64,000 nucleotides of DNA, taken from assembly GCA_030849465.1 (NCBI GenBank), contig JARVLF010000016.1, positions 186,001 to 250,000 of the forward strand, in the 5' to 3' direction. The position numbers were made by a program, and so were the translations under genes. Every line of letters begins with the position of its first letter. Within the stretch, counting starts at the first letter, position 1. Shown piece after piece: positions 8,448 through 17,171 of the stretch. The DNA is from Moesziomyces globuligerus (taxonomy: Eukaryota > Basidiomycota > Ustilaginomycetes > Ustilaginales > Ustilaginaceae). The notes under the pieces were generated by a model. The model was given only the letters and a program-made list of their open reading frames with translations, ran no database searches and was not told where the DNA came from.

Positions 8448-10739
8448 TCAGTAGTGGCGTCTTGGTGGCGGCGTTGGCACATATCCCCCGCCGCTAAAAT
8501 GCGGTACCGCACCCGCCATGTGGCCCGGGTTGGCTGGCATCACCGGCGTCGGGTAGTAGTTGACGTTGGGTGTATCGTACAGCCTTCCCGAGGGTCGCGG
8601 CGGCGTCGGTGCGTAGTTGGGCATGTAGGGGGTCACCGGTAGCGCTCGTCGCTGTGGCGACTGCAATTGGCATGCTTCGAACGAGCTGTCGGCGCCACCC
8701 AATTGCGGATGGTATGCAGTTCTCGTGGTGCCCATCTTAACTGGACTTGAGACCGGCGTTGGATCCCAGCTGTCTGTCTCACCGTACGGCGTGTTCGCGT
8801 CAAAGTGACCACGGTGGTCGTCTCCTCTCCATCCATACTCGGGCCTCGCGTACGCGTGCGCTTCTGCTGCTGCCACACTGTCTTCCGCCCCGTGGACCGC
8901 AGCGTAAGCATGCGAGTCCTGGTATCGTCTGCTCGTTGCGACGCTGCTGAGAGTGTGCCTTGCTGCTTCTTCCATACCATCTTCCTCGACCGTTGCGTCC
9001 AGCTGCTGGTACTTTCGGCTCTGGTTGCGCAGCAGACGGTCCGTCACGGTGCGCGTCGAACTGCGCGTCAGCCGCGATGAGCCGGTCGTTTGACGCTGCA
9101 GCTGCGACACGCCGGCGTCCGACATGATCCCACCTCCCATCATCAGGTTCATGTTGGGCTCGTTCCGATACACCGTCTTGGACTCGTTCTCCAAATCTTG
9201 GAACGTCGCCCCGCCCGTGGCCGCTTGCACGTAGCCCCGATTCGAGGGCCCCGAGAAGCGCGGATCGTTGACACCCGTCACGCCAATCGCGTTGATGATC
9301 GGCGCCTTCAAGTGCCGGCTGCGTACAAACGCAACAATCGCCCAGGCAGCCGCTAGGCCCACTATGGCACCCGAGATCGGCAGCGCGTACTTGAGTGCAT
9401 CCGAAGTCGAAGTCTTGGTGCTGTTGGCCTCGTCGTCCTTCGTCGACGCCTTGTCGTCTTTGGTGCTGTCCTTGTCGTCTCCGTCGCCTTTGCTCGCGCC
9501 TTTGCTCGCGCCTTTGCTGGTGGCTGAGCCGGAATCCTTGCCGTCCTTTCCGTTCTTGCTATCCGAGGCGGCCGAGCTCGCTGTTGTCTCGTAGCCTGGA
9601 TACCCGGCGATGCCGTCCGCCGAGGGATCAGAAAGGATTCTCAGCGGAACGGTGCTCGTTCCAAACGCGGGCTCCTGAGTCTGGCTCGAGTTGACACCCG
9701 TGTAGACGAACGAGGTGACGTTGCCGTTTGCCGAAGCGCCCGTGCTGCCGGTCGTACCGGTGAGGTTGGCGCTGGCAAGGCTAGCGCACTGGACGGCAAA
9801 GTGCTTGATCTCCTGCGAGTAGAAGCCTTGCTTCTTGTACTCGGGCGAGGTCCAGTCGATGGGACCGCCAGCCCAATCGATGGTGCCTTGAGGATTGGTT
9901 TCGTTTCCGCCCGCCCAAGTGCTGAATTGGATCCTCGCTGGGGATCTGGGATATTCGGTCCCCGCCTGTTGGCGCGTGAGCGTCCGAACGACATTGCCAT
10001 CGATGGTCCACTGCAGCTGGGAGCTGGTCCAGTTGAGTCCATACGTGTGCCAGTCGCTGACGTTGAACCTGTTGAGGTCCACATCGGTACCATGATCCAG
10101 TACGGGTGTTCCCATCCAGAAGTAGTTGGTTCTCGAAACTGACGAGTTGGCACCTGTCCACTCCCAGTCGATCTCGTCCTTGACGTCCGACATGGTGATG
10201 AAGGCTGCAACCAGTCCCTGACGTGCATCGTGTCGGAGTGTCGCCTCGACGTATCCGTACATGAGGTAGTCGGTGGTCGAGATCTTGGCCTGTTGAGCTG
10301 CCTTGAGCTGGAGCAGTACACCTTCCGGACCGGGACCCAGCGAGCCCGAGTCGAGCGTGAACGAAGTGCTGCTCGCATCGCCACCGTACTTGAGGATCGG
10401 AGTGAAGATCGCCGGGTTGTTGTAGTCGCTCGCTTGGATCGTCATGTTGCGCGAGCGGCACACCGGATTCGGAAGGCACGACGACGCCTTGAAGCTCGCC
10501 ATCGGATTGCATCCGCCTGCGCACTGCATCGCGCCCGAGCCGCAGACCCCCTCTGCTGAGCAGCACGGACTCGAAGCCGGACACTGCGATGTAGCGCTGC
10601 ACGTGATCCGTTCGGTCTGTGCTGCCACTAACAGCCCCGAGCTGCTACCCGAAATCAAGGCACAGCTGGATACCATCAGCCACGCTCCGACCGCCGCCAA
10701 GACTAGCCGTGCGGCTGACTTTGGTCGTGCCCTCGTCAT
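8448..10739 (-). CDS. Crh-family GH16 chitin-glucan transglycosylase with C-terminal membrane anchor
   Basis: 763 codons, intronless. The start is the ATG at 10737-10739; the TTG four codons upstream was not used. Order of parts: a signal peptide (hydrophobic about residues 11-40); a Cys-rich CBM18-like chitin-binding segment (about 47-77, with a Cys-Cys pair); then a GH16 domain (about 95-320) carrying DEIDWEW at 188-194. Glu189, Asp191 and Glu193 are the expected nucleophile, helper and acid/base. Crh enzymes act outside the plasma membrane, where they cut chitin and join it to beta-1,6/1,3-glucan in the wall. After a Lys/Asp/Ser-rich linker comes one membrane span (about 449-472) and a ~290-residue tail that would be cytosolic. 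Yeast Crh1/Utr2 are instead GPI-anchored. The chitin-binding head is closest in layout to Utr2/Crh2. Family call is very sure. Confidence 0.92.
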   Translation of the reverse strand: MTRARPKSAARLVLAAVGAWLMVSSCALISGSSSGLLVAAQTERITCSATSQCPASSPCCSAEGVCGSGAMQCAGGCNPMASFKASSCLPNPVCRSRNMTIQASDYNNPAIFTPILKYGGDASSTSFTLDSGSLGPGPEGVLLQLKAAQQAKISTTDYLMYGYVEATLRHDARQGLVAAFITMSDVKDEIDWEWTGANSSVSRTNYFWMGTPVLDHGTDVDLNRFNVSDWHTYGLNWTSSQLQWTIDGNVVRTLTRQQAGTEYPRSPARIQFSTWAGGNETNPQGTIDWAGGPIDWTSPEYKKQGFYSQEIKHFAVQCASLASANLTGTTGSTGASANGNVTSFVYTGVNSSQTQEPAFGTSTVPLRILSDPSADGIAGYPGYETTASSAASDSKNGKDGKDSGSATSKGASKGASKGDGDDKDSTKDDKASTKDDEANSTKTSTSDALKYALPISGAIVGLAAAWAIVAFVRSRHLKAPIINAIGVTGVNDPRFSGPSNRGYVQAATGGATFQDLENESKTVYRNEPNMNLMMGGGIMSDAGVSQLQRQTTGSSRLTRSSTRTVTDRLLRNQSRKYQQLDATVEEDGMEEAARHTLSSVATSRRYQDSHAYAAVHGAEDSVAAAEAHAYARPEYGWRGDDHRGHFDANTPYGETDSWDPTPVSSPVKMGTTRTAYHPQLGGADSSFEACQLQSPQRRALPVTPYMPNYAPTPPRPSGRLYDTPNVNYYPTPVMPANPGHMAGAVPHFSGGGYVPTPPPRRHY

Positions 10740-10835
10740 GACCCACTTCAATGTGATGACAGGTGGCTTGTTGTACGTCGAAAGGATGGTCGCACCGAAG
10801 GCGTTGTAGATGCAAAAGAGGAGGTAACTATAGTA

Positions 10836-10914
10836 GGTACGGTCGGTACGGTCGGTACGGTCGGTACGTTCGGTACGTTCGGTACGATGGGTACGGTGGG
10901 TATGGTGGGTATCG
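10836..10914. repeat. 9-bp minisatellite (unit GGTACGGTC and variants)
   Basis: There are about 8-9 tandem copies of a 9-bp unit. The first three are GGTACGGTC; later copies drift to GGTACGTTC, GGTACGATG, GGTACGGTG and GGTATGGTG. It starts roughly 100 bp upstream of the Crh-type ATG, so it lies in the promoter or 5' UTR. The gradient of variants from one end to the other is typical of slippage. Confidence 0.9.
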
Positions 10915-11642
10915 TAGTTACTTTAGGTATAATGAGTAGGTTCAGTAGGTATGGCAGATGTGCCAGTGAGGGTATTCGTTCAGGTCGTGGATGGTGTAGG
11001 GTGGTGAATGATGGTAGTACGGTGGACAGTGAGGTACTTTGTGATGGGACGGAGGTCAGACTGTGTGAGGAGTCGATGCTGAACCCTTGTTGTACGGCCT
11101 TGAGGCTGGGCGAGACTTCGGGAAGCGAGTGGCTGCGTCTGTGCGGGGGAGAACGACACTTTGCATTGCACACTGCCAAGCAAAGGGGCTGTCAATCCGA
11201 AGTGACGTCTGGACATCGGACGGGCCACGGATGTCTGGCTTGGCGAGGAGGGAGCATTCAACTCTACTCAACCCAATCAGGAGTTGACAGGGGTGGACCC
11301 TGTCAAAGTCCGCCAAAAAATTGGCCCACGCCCCTTTCTTGCCGCCTCTCGACAGCCTCCCTGGCACCCTGCCTCCCTGCCTGCCATTTTGCCTCCCATC
11401 CACTCACCTATTACGAACCCGTCTCAGTAAACTTGTGGATACGGCCATGATGAGAATGGCCGACATGGAGTGTAGCGTTGAGTCAGAATGGCCAGCGTAG
11501 TAATGGATCTAGCTGGACGAGCAATCTCCGTTGATGTTCTACATGCACCTGCGCCGTGTTGCCGCTTTTGACATTGCCCGAAATATCGTTGCCGCTCGCT
11601 TGCTGTCCGAGAGGCAAATAAATCGAAATAAAAATAGAAGGG

Positions 11643-11656
11643 AAAAGAAAAAAAGG
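11643..11656 (-). terminator. RNA polymerase III T-run terminator of tRNA-Pro
   Basis: The run of As on the plus strand is a seven-T run on the minus strand, a few bases past the 3' end of the tRNA. This is the standard Pol III stop signal. Confidence 0.7.
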
Positions 11657-11660
11657 AAGG

Positions 11661-11766
11661 GGGCCAACCCGGAATCGAACCGGGGACCTCTGTCAACTTA
11701 GAACAACCACTATAAGAAAGGGAGTACGCCCTAAGACAGCATAATAAGCCACTATACGATTGGCCC
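11661..11766 (-). tRNA. tRNA-Pro(AGG): tRNA-Pro (anticodon AGG) with ~33-nt intron
   Basis: On the minus strand the acceptor stem GGGCCAA pairs fully with TTGGCCC. The T arm is CCCGG-TTCGATT-CCGGG and the anticodon stem is CTGTC/GACAG. The anticodon loop reads TTAGGG...T, interrupted after position 37 by about 33 nt, the standard place for a nuclear tRNA intron. The AGG anticodon (read as IGG) decodes CCU/CCC proline. The TTNGGGT loop and short variable loop also fit tRNA-Pro. The D stem is weak, as in other fungal tRNA-Pro genes. The identity is firm and the exact intron ends could shift by a base. Confidence 0.9.
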
Positions 11767-12076
11767 GCTTCATGTCTGCCCGCGATTCAGTTGCGTACAT
11801 TATTTACCGAAGCTGAGCTTGACAGATGAGCATGGCCTCCACCTGCTGCGCCAAGCAGCGGGCCGTGCGGGCACAGTCCACACAGGTCTGATCATTACCC
11901 CACCATCTCCGACTTTGACACCAACGAACTCGCGCGGCAGACACTGTCCAGCAACGAGCGACAACATTTGCACCTACGTATTCTCGCAGCGACCAGCCAT
12001 CTCTGGGATCTGCGCTCTCTCAACTCGGCCGTAGCACCCAGCTTTGGCACTGGGTATCGATTGCAGGTGTGGAGCG
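11767..12076. promoter_or_regulatory. Intergenic region between tRNA-Pro and the proline-rich gene
   Basis: About 310 bp, with no open frame of note. It should hold the promoter and 5' UTR of the plus-strand gene that follows. I see no recognisable element. Confidence 0.4.
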
Positions 12077-12686
12077 ATGCCGTGGGACGATTGGCGGAAG
12101 GACTTTAACAAGAAGCTGGATGACTTTGGCGAGGATGCGAAGCACAAGTTTCGACAGCAGCGCGAGGCGAATGCGGGTGGGTCGTCCAGCAGCAAGGTGG
12201 GGTTGCAGGATCGGATGAACATGCTCAAGGGCGAGAATCCGCGGTGGAATCGGGATCTCGAAGCACGTACGGCGGGAGGAGAGCACAACTCGACCGTCGT
12301 TCCTGAACGAAGTCGCGTTCCCCCCGCACCTCCTTCGACGATCAACAAAGCTCGTCCCCCGCCACCTCCGTCTCGCAACTCTACCGGGGTGGTAGCATCC
12401 TCGGCGGTTCCTGCACCGGCTTTGCCACCAAGGATGCAGAACGAACAAGGCACAGACAATCCCCCTCCCCCCTACCCCCCAACTACCCACGCCTACCCAT
12501 CCTCCCAGGGCACAGACTACATCCAATTCTCCCGCTTCTCACAGCAGGACAAATTCGCCTTCTTCAACCTTCTCGACCAAGTAAGTCCAGCCACCATCTT
12601 TGACACGCACCTCCGTTCGCACACTTACCCCATCATCTCAACCTTCGCAACAGTACTTCGAACAACGCGATCATGGCCAGCGCTGA
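12077..12686 (+). CDS. Small proline-rich protein, two exons
   Basis: Exon 1 is 12077-12580 (168 codons, starting MPWDDWRKDFNKK). The intron is 12581-12653 (GTAAGT donor, CTCAAC branch-like site, CAG acceptor). Exon 2 is 12654-12686, ending at TGA; the product is 178 residues. The N-terminal ~60 residues are charged and helical. The middle is Pro-rich, with a run of five prolines in RPPPPPSR and a PPPPY motif (a WW-domain ligand type). The C-terminus contains a compact segment, QFSRFSQQDKFAFFNLLDQ, that runs across the intron into YFEQR. That the splice keeps frame and extends the segment supports the gene model. PPPPY and polyproline suggest binding to WW/SH3 proteins, but this is inference and I do not recognise the family. 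Confidence 0.7.
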
Positions 12687-12962
12687 TCGCACCCTCCCCG
12701 CATGCACGAATCCTGGCTCGCATCACGCACCCATGTCAATGTCACTCTCGTCAATGCCGCAAGATGCGCAGCCGTTCTCAGAAAGGCTCACCCTGTGCAG
12801 TCGACGAGATCTTCGAAGCGAGAGAGCGGGGCAATTGCGTTGGAAAGATGGGTACAGAGCGAAAGAGGCAAGGGGAAAAGGAGAATGCTTTAAGGTGTTT
12901 CGGGGCACACGGGCATCGTCGACCTCTGCGCCGTCGATACCAGCTGCGAAGCGTCGACCCGC

Positions 12963-14852
12963 TCACTTGACTTCGCGGGAGCGTTGTCGCGCTGCGGCCT
13001 CTGAGCCTTTTGGCGAGACGGGCGATGTAATGTCGTTGGCGAGCTTCTCGAGTTGCCTGTCGTCGGCGCTATCGGTGCCCTCGAGCGCCTCGCGAATCAT
13101 GCTCACCGTCGACTCTAGCGAGCGGCGACGGTTGGAGGGACTCGACATGGTGGTTCCCAGACTGCTCGTCCTCGAGTGGCCGCGACGATGGCCGCCGGCG
13201 ATGGGCGAGCTCGGCGTGGCGGGCGACGCCGGGCTGCCTGGCGAGGTCATCTCCTCGAATGCGGGCGACGACACGCGGGCGCCGTCGGCAGGCGATGCTG
13301 GACCGGCCTCGTCGGCATCGATGAGATCGGGCGGCAGGCGCTCGTTCTCGATATCGACCTTGCGAGCATCGTCAAAGTTGGCGATGGCGTCCTTAATGCC
13401 CTCGGAGCCGAGCACGAGCGTGCCGTACGGCAGCTTGGCGCTCGTCTGCGACGACTTGAGCTCGGAAACACGTTCGGCCTCCTCTCGCAAGAGCGCAAAG
13501 ACGCGCGACATGCGGCCGACGGCGAGGATCTTGTTCTTGATGATGGTCCTGCGCTCGGCGGTCTCCTCTTCGGCGGTCGAGGTCGGGGTGATGGGGATCT
13601 CGTCCTCCTCCTCCTCCTCTTCGAGCTCCTCCTTGCTGCAGATGTTGAGGATGGCGATGAGCATGTCGGTGATCTTCTCGCCCACAAAGGGCAGACTCCA
13701 AGTGAAGACGTCCATGAAGTTGGGAAGCCAGTAGGGATGAGGCGTGCAGTTGAATTGGCGGATGTTCATGACGTTGTTCTCGTACTTGAGTACGGCGGCC
13801 TTGTTGTTGTAGACGTCGAGGTAGTTGGGCGCGGAGAAGATGGTCATGACGGAAGGGAAGCCGGTGGTCTTGGTCTTGCGGTACATGCGGTAGCCGGCGT
13901 CCTGGGCCTCGTGTGCGCGGATGATGGAGAGGAGCTGATTGCGTTCGAGGAACTGGCATGCGGCGTTGTAGGTGAAGAAGTAGGAGCAGCCTCGGACGTG
14001 GTTGTGGATGAAGCTCTCGTTGGTCTTTTCGGAGCCAAAGTCTTCGAGCGGATCGGCCCAGAGGATGTCGCACATGATGCCGTGGGTGGGGGGTTCGCGG
14101 AAGCGGTCGATGCTGCGGAGGTCGTCGAGCGTCTGGAGTTCGGGAGAGAGACCGCCGTGGATGCAGAGGAACTGCTTGTTCATGACGGCGGCGAGGGGCA
14201 AGCTGCAGAAGGATTCCATGCAGAGGTCGTAGATCTCCTCCGAGTACTTGTGCTTGCACTCGAGCTTGAAGGTGAAGTAGTCGGTAAGATGGCGGCACTC
14301 GTGGTTGCCTCGAAGCAAGAAGAGGGTGTCGGGATACCAGATCTTGAGGGCCCAAAGATAGAGGACGCATTCGATGGAAAAGTAGCCGCGGTCGACGTAG
14401 TCGCCGAGGAAGAGGTAGCGGGTGTCTGCGGGGTTGCCACCGACTTCAAAGAGCTTCATGAGATCGTAGTACTGGCCGTGGATGTCACCGCAGACGGTGA
14501 TGGGAGCGTCGACCTCGAGCAGGTTGGGTTCCTGACGGAGGATCTCGGTGGCTCTGGTGAGAATGAAGCGTGCCTGGTCATCTGTGAGACGGCCCTCGCG
14601 GTAGAAGTGGTTCTTGAGGAAGGCGATGTCGGGCTTGGAGGGGTCCTTCTGGCTGAAGAACTGCTCGTCGGTGGGCTTCTGGAAGGCGGGAGCTTGTACA
14701 TCCTTGATGACGCGTTCCTGGGTGCTGACCTGAGTACCGTCGTCGGTGGTGTGGATGGTGAAGTCGATCTCGGGGGGAGCGGGTTTGTTGGTGATCTGGC
14801 CGATGGCCTTGACTAGCCTCTGCTGCCTTTCGGCCTGAGAAGGCATCGACAT
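12963..14852 (-). CDS. CNA1: Calcineurin A, catalytic subunit of protein phosphatase 2B
   Basis: 629 residues, no intron inside the frame. The first ATG is at 14850-14852; the upstream TTG was ignored. The enzyme is the Ca2+/calmodulin-activated Ser/Thr phosphatase that controls stress and morphogenesis signalling. The metallophosphatase signature is complete: GDIHG 122-126, GDYVDRG 150-156, RGNHE 181-185. The helix that binds the regulatory B subunit is near 378-406. After a Glu-rich run comes a calmodulin-binding segment ([20 protein letters not shown]) and then an autoinhibitory stretch ending near VDIENERLP. All regulatory parts are present, so the product looks full-length and Ca2+-controlled. 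The ~100-residue Ser/Pro-rich tail is of the sort seen in fungal proteins. Its 3' end faces the proline-rich gene, 276 bp away. Confidence 0.97.
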   Translation of the reverse strand: MSMPSQAERQQRLVKAIGQITNKPAPPEIDFTIHTTDDGTQVSTQERVIKDVQAPAFQKPTDEQFFSQKDPSKPDIAFLKNHFYREGRLTDDQARFILTRATEILRQEPNLLEVDAPITVCGDIHGQYYDLMKLFEVGGNPADTRYLFLGDYVDRGYFSIECVLYLWALKIWYPDTLFLLRGNHECRHLTDYFTFKLECKHKYSEEIYDLCMESFCSLPLAAVMNKQFLCIHGGLSPELQTLDDLRSIDRFREPPTHGIMCDILWADPLEDFGSEKTNESFIHNHVRGCSYFFTYNAACQFLERNQLLSIIRAHEAQDAGYRMYRKTKTTGFPSVMTIFSAPNYLDVYNNKAAVLKYENNVMNIRQFNCTPHPYWLPNFMDVFTWSLPFVGEKITDMLIAILNICSKEELEEEEEEDEIPITPTSTAEEETAERRTIIKNKILAVGRMSRVFALLREEAERVSELKSSQTSAKLPYGTLVLGSEGIKDAIANFDDARKVDIENERLPPDLIDADEAGPASPADGARVSSPAFEEMTSPGSPASPATPSSPIAGGHRRGHSRTSSLGTTMSSPSNRRRSLESTVSMIREALEGTDSADDRQLEKLANDITSPVSPKGSEAAARQRSREVK

Positions 14853-15550
14853 TGCGCGATGGATGACTGCAGCGTTGTACAAGAACTGGCGTAGGTCACA
14901 AGGCGGACGAGTCGGTCAAGCTGGGGCCTGAGGTGGCGGAGGAGCCGTTTCGCAGTTGCGCGTGCAGATCGGTGCGTGATCGAGGTCAGTGTGGCAAGGA
15001 TTGGGAGAATTGAGCATGGTCGATGATCAAAGAGGAGTCAGCGGCTGGCCCGAGAACCGGAGTGAAGGTAGATGGCAGCATACAGCTGGGCAGGGCTGTG
15101 CAGCCTCTGCGAAGGATACGCCCAAGGGATACGTACGAGATGTGCGAATGGAAAGGGGATTTGCAATGGGCACCAAAAGCGATGGGAAGCACGGTCGTAT
15201 CACGTTGCTGTCGTAATTGGTGCTGAGGAGATGGCTGCGTTAGATGCTTGCGGAGGCCCGAGACGGTGTTGGGCCAGCTGACGGGTCGGACGAGACTGAT
15301 GCAGAAGCAGAGACGTGGACACACTCGATGAAAAAGACGGCCCCGGAAGCGAAGATGAAGGATGCAGGGTGACTTGGAGCTCTCTTGCTGGAGGCGACGA
15401 GATGCGCAGGATGACGAGAAGACCTTCCGGAAGCAGGTGGCGGAAGGAGCAGACAAGAGAGGCGTCTTGATGGCGGCCGAGGTGGTTGAGGTCTGGCGAC
15501 AGGAAGATGCACATCGACGCTTTCCACTGCATTGCGCGGGCGGCTTGGAT

Positions 15551-15600
15551 AGCTAGAGCCAGCTAGAGCCAGCTAGGGCCAGCTGGAGCCAGGCGGGGCC
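15551..15600. repeat. 10-bp tandem repeat (unit AGCTAGAGCC)
   Basis: Five head-to-tail copies of a 10-bp unit: two perfect, then AGCTAGGGCC, AGCTGGAGCC and AGGCGGGGCC with increasing drift. It lies about 700 bp upstream of the calcineurin A start. Confidence 0.9.
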
Positions 15601-15743
15601 AAGACCGCGCTTCTGAAACTGACACGGAGCAGGTGCGTCGGCGGGCACAGGCAGCGTTGAGCGTGTGGCTCGAGACGTCTCGCTTGAACTCGCCTCGCGC
15701 TCGCTGCTGGCTCAGTCACAAGTCACACACACACTCACGCGCT

Positions 15744-15770
15744 GTGGGCGTGGGCGTGGGCGTGGGCGTG
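15744..15770. repeat. GTGGGC hexanucleotide repeat
   Basis: About four and a half tandem GTGGGC units, running into GTGTGCGTG-type DNA. A simple repeat in the calcineurin A upstream region. Confidence 0.85.
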
Positions 15771-16556
15771 TGCGTGTTCTGCGTGTGACTGTGCGTGTGG
15801 CAAGATCAGCCTTGCTCTCGCCCCGCGCTCGATTTTCGCGCGCTGCCAGCAAGCGGGTCAAAAATTCACCCCCGAGTCGCGCTCCTCTCTCTTGCACACA
15901 CACGCAGCAACGATGAGAAGCGGAGGCGCGTGCGCACACCCACACACTGTTAAGTTCAGCCTAGACCCCAACCACCGAGGCCATCCAACAGTGCCCACCT
16001 CGCCCTATGCTGCCCGCTTGGCCGCCCGCAGCCGCATGCAGACACCCAACTCGCGGTTGTCGAAGGTGGTCTGGCACCCCACGAGGCAATCAAGCGATCC
16101 AGCAAGCCGTGTGCAAGCCCGCGCCGCCTCAGCCGGTCGGAGCTGTATCGCTTCCCGCGCTCCAGGGCGACGCCAAGTGCGACAAACGCATCAGCCTGTC
16201 CATCAAGTGCTCCGTTTGTGAAAGATTCGGTGCCTCGTAGACCCAAAGTACGGTTCGAGAGCACGCCAAGCAGATTATGTGCTAGATTTCGGGATCGTCA
16301 GCTCGACAGCACCAAGGCGTCGTTCTTCACATATCTAGCACATCCTGAAACAAGGCTTTCTGTGTAATGTCTGGGCATTTGCGGTGAGCGCTTTTGAGTC
16401 CTATGAATGCGAGGGAGGACTATGGGTGATGCGCCGTTCGTGAAAACGGCGAGAGAGGAAGTATGAAGTACAGGGTGGCTGGCAATGAAGGGAGAAGGGA
16501 TTGCAGTCTGCAACGTGCACGGTTGGACAAGGTCTCGGCTGCAAGGGCTGAGACGC

Positions 16557-17171
16557 TTAGTAGCCGTAAGAAGCGAGCTGAACGTTGACATCCTTGAGCT
16601 TGTCGGCGGTGGCGGTCTGAGCGGCGGCGCGCTTCTTGGAAGCGGCGACCTGGCGCTCGTGGTAAGCCTGCTGCTTGACCTTGCGCTTGGCCTCGAGCTT
16701 GTCGACGGTCTCCATGTGGTTCCAGCCGACCTCGTGCGAGATGCGCTTGATGGTGGCGAACTTACGGCCGGGCTTGAGGCGGAGGACACGCAGAGCGGCG
16801 GGGATGACCATCAGCTTCTTGCGGTCGTAGGGAGGCGGGACACCCTCGTAGACCTTCAGGCGCTGCAGAGCGGCAGCACCACGCGCGGTCTTGTGGGGAA
16901 GCATGCCTCGGATGGCCTTGTAGAGGATGCGCGAGGGAGCGCGGTGGTGGAAGGGACCGGCCTTCTTGGGGTTGACAAGGTGGCGCTTGTGCAGGTAGGC
17001 GTGGTACTTCAGCTTGTTGCGGAAGAACGAGCCCGAGACGTTGATGAGCTCGGTTCGCACAACGACGACCTTCTGGCCAGAGAGGAGCTCCTTGGCCAGG
17101 GTGGCGGCGAGACGACCGAGGAGGTGTCCCTTGCCGTCAACAATGTATGGGTTTGCCTGCTGGAGGGACAT
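16557..17171 (-). CDS. RPL16: 60S ribosomal protein uL13 (L16 / L13a)
   Basis: 204 residues from the ATG at 17169-17171 to TAA. It is collinear with yeast Rpl16 and human L13a. The N-terminus has [12 protein letters not shown], followed by [31 protein letters not shown] and [10 protein letters not shown]; the C-terminal basic helix ends in Gly-Tyr, as in yeast. It is a structural protein of the large ribosomal subunit. The ATG is preceded directly by CACAG, with an ATACTGACG branch-like site ~35 nt upstream, so a 5' UTR intron probably ends exactly at the start codon. Donor candidates are GTTCGT at 17233 or GTTTGT at 17917; neither is proven. The frame is intact and biased to C-ending codons, as for highly expressed genes. 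Confidence 0.97.
   Translation of the reverse strand: MSLQQANPYIVDGKGHLLGRLAATLAKELLSGQKVVVVRTELINVSGSFFRNKLKYHAYLHKRHLVNPKKAGPFHHRAPSRILYKAIRGMLPHKTARGAAALQRLKVYEGVPPPYDRKKLMVIPAALRVLRLKPGRKFATIKRISHEVGWNHMETVDKLEAKRKVKQQAYHERQVAASKKRAAAQTATADKLKDVNVQLASYGY

Larger units (their letters stand above)
10740..11660. promoter_or_regulatory. Upstream region of the Crh-type gene with minisatellite
   Basis: This ~0.9-kb gene-free stretch carries the 9-bp minisatellite listed separately. The rest has GGTA/TAGG-rich DNA (10915-11000) and C/T-rich stretches near 11330-11400. It should contain the promoter of the minus-strand Crh-type gene. I see no further gene. Confidence 0.45.
14853..16556. promoter_or_regulatory. 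Upstream region of calcineurin A, with two tandem repeats
   Basis: This 1.7-kb gene-free stretch lies between the calcineurin ATG and the RPL16 stop. It contains a 10-bp repeat and a hexamer repeat (listed separately), and a C/A-rich tract (15720-15960). No frame has coding bias. It is long enough for a promoter and a spliced 5' UTR, but I cannot place an intron with confidence. Confidence 0.45.

Noticed and set aside
13176..14816. 546-codon open frame antisense to calcineurin A
   Set aside because: Shadow of a biased gene; the translation is Val/Gly/Asp-rich without motifs.
14846..14882. Other starts for calcineurin A
   Set aside because: The frame reaches 14882 only through a TTG. The ATG at 14844-14846 is a second possible start two codons later; I kept the first ATG.
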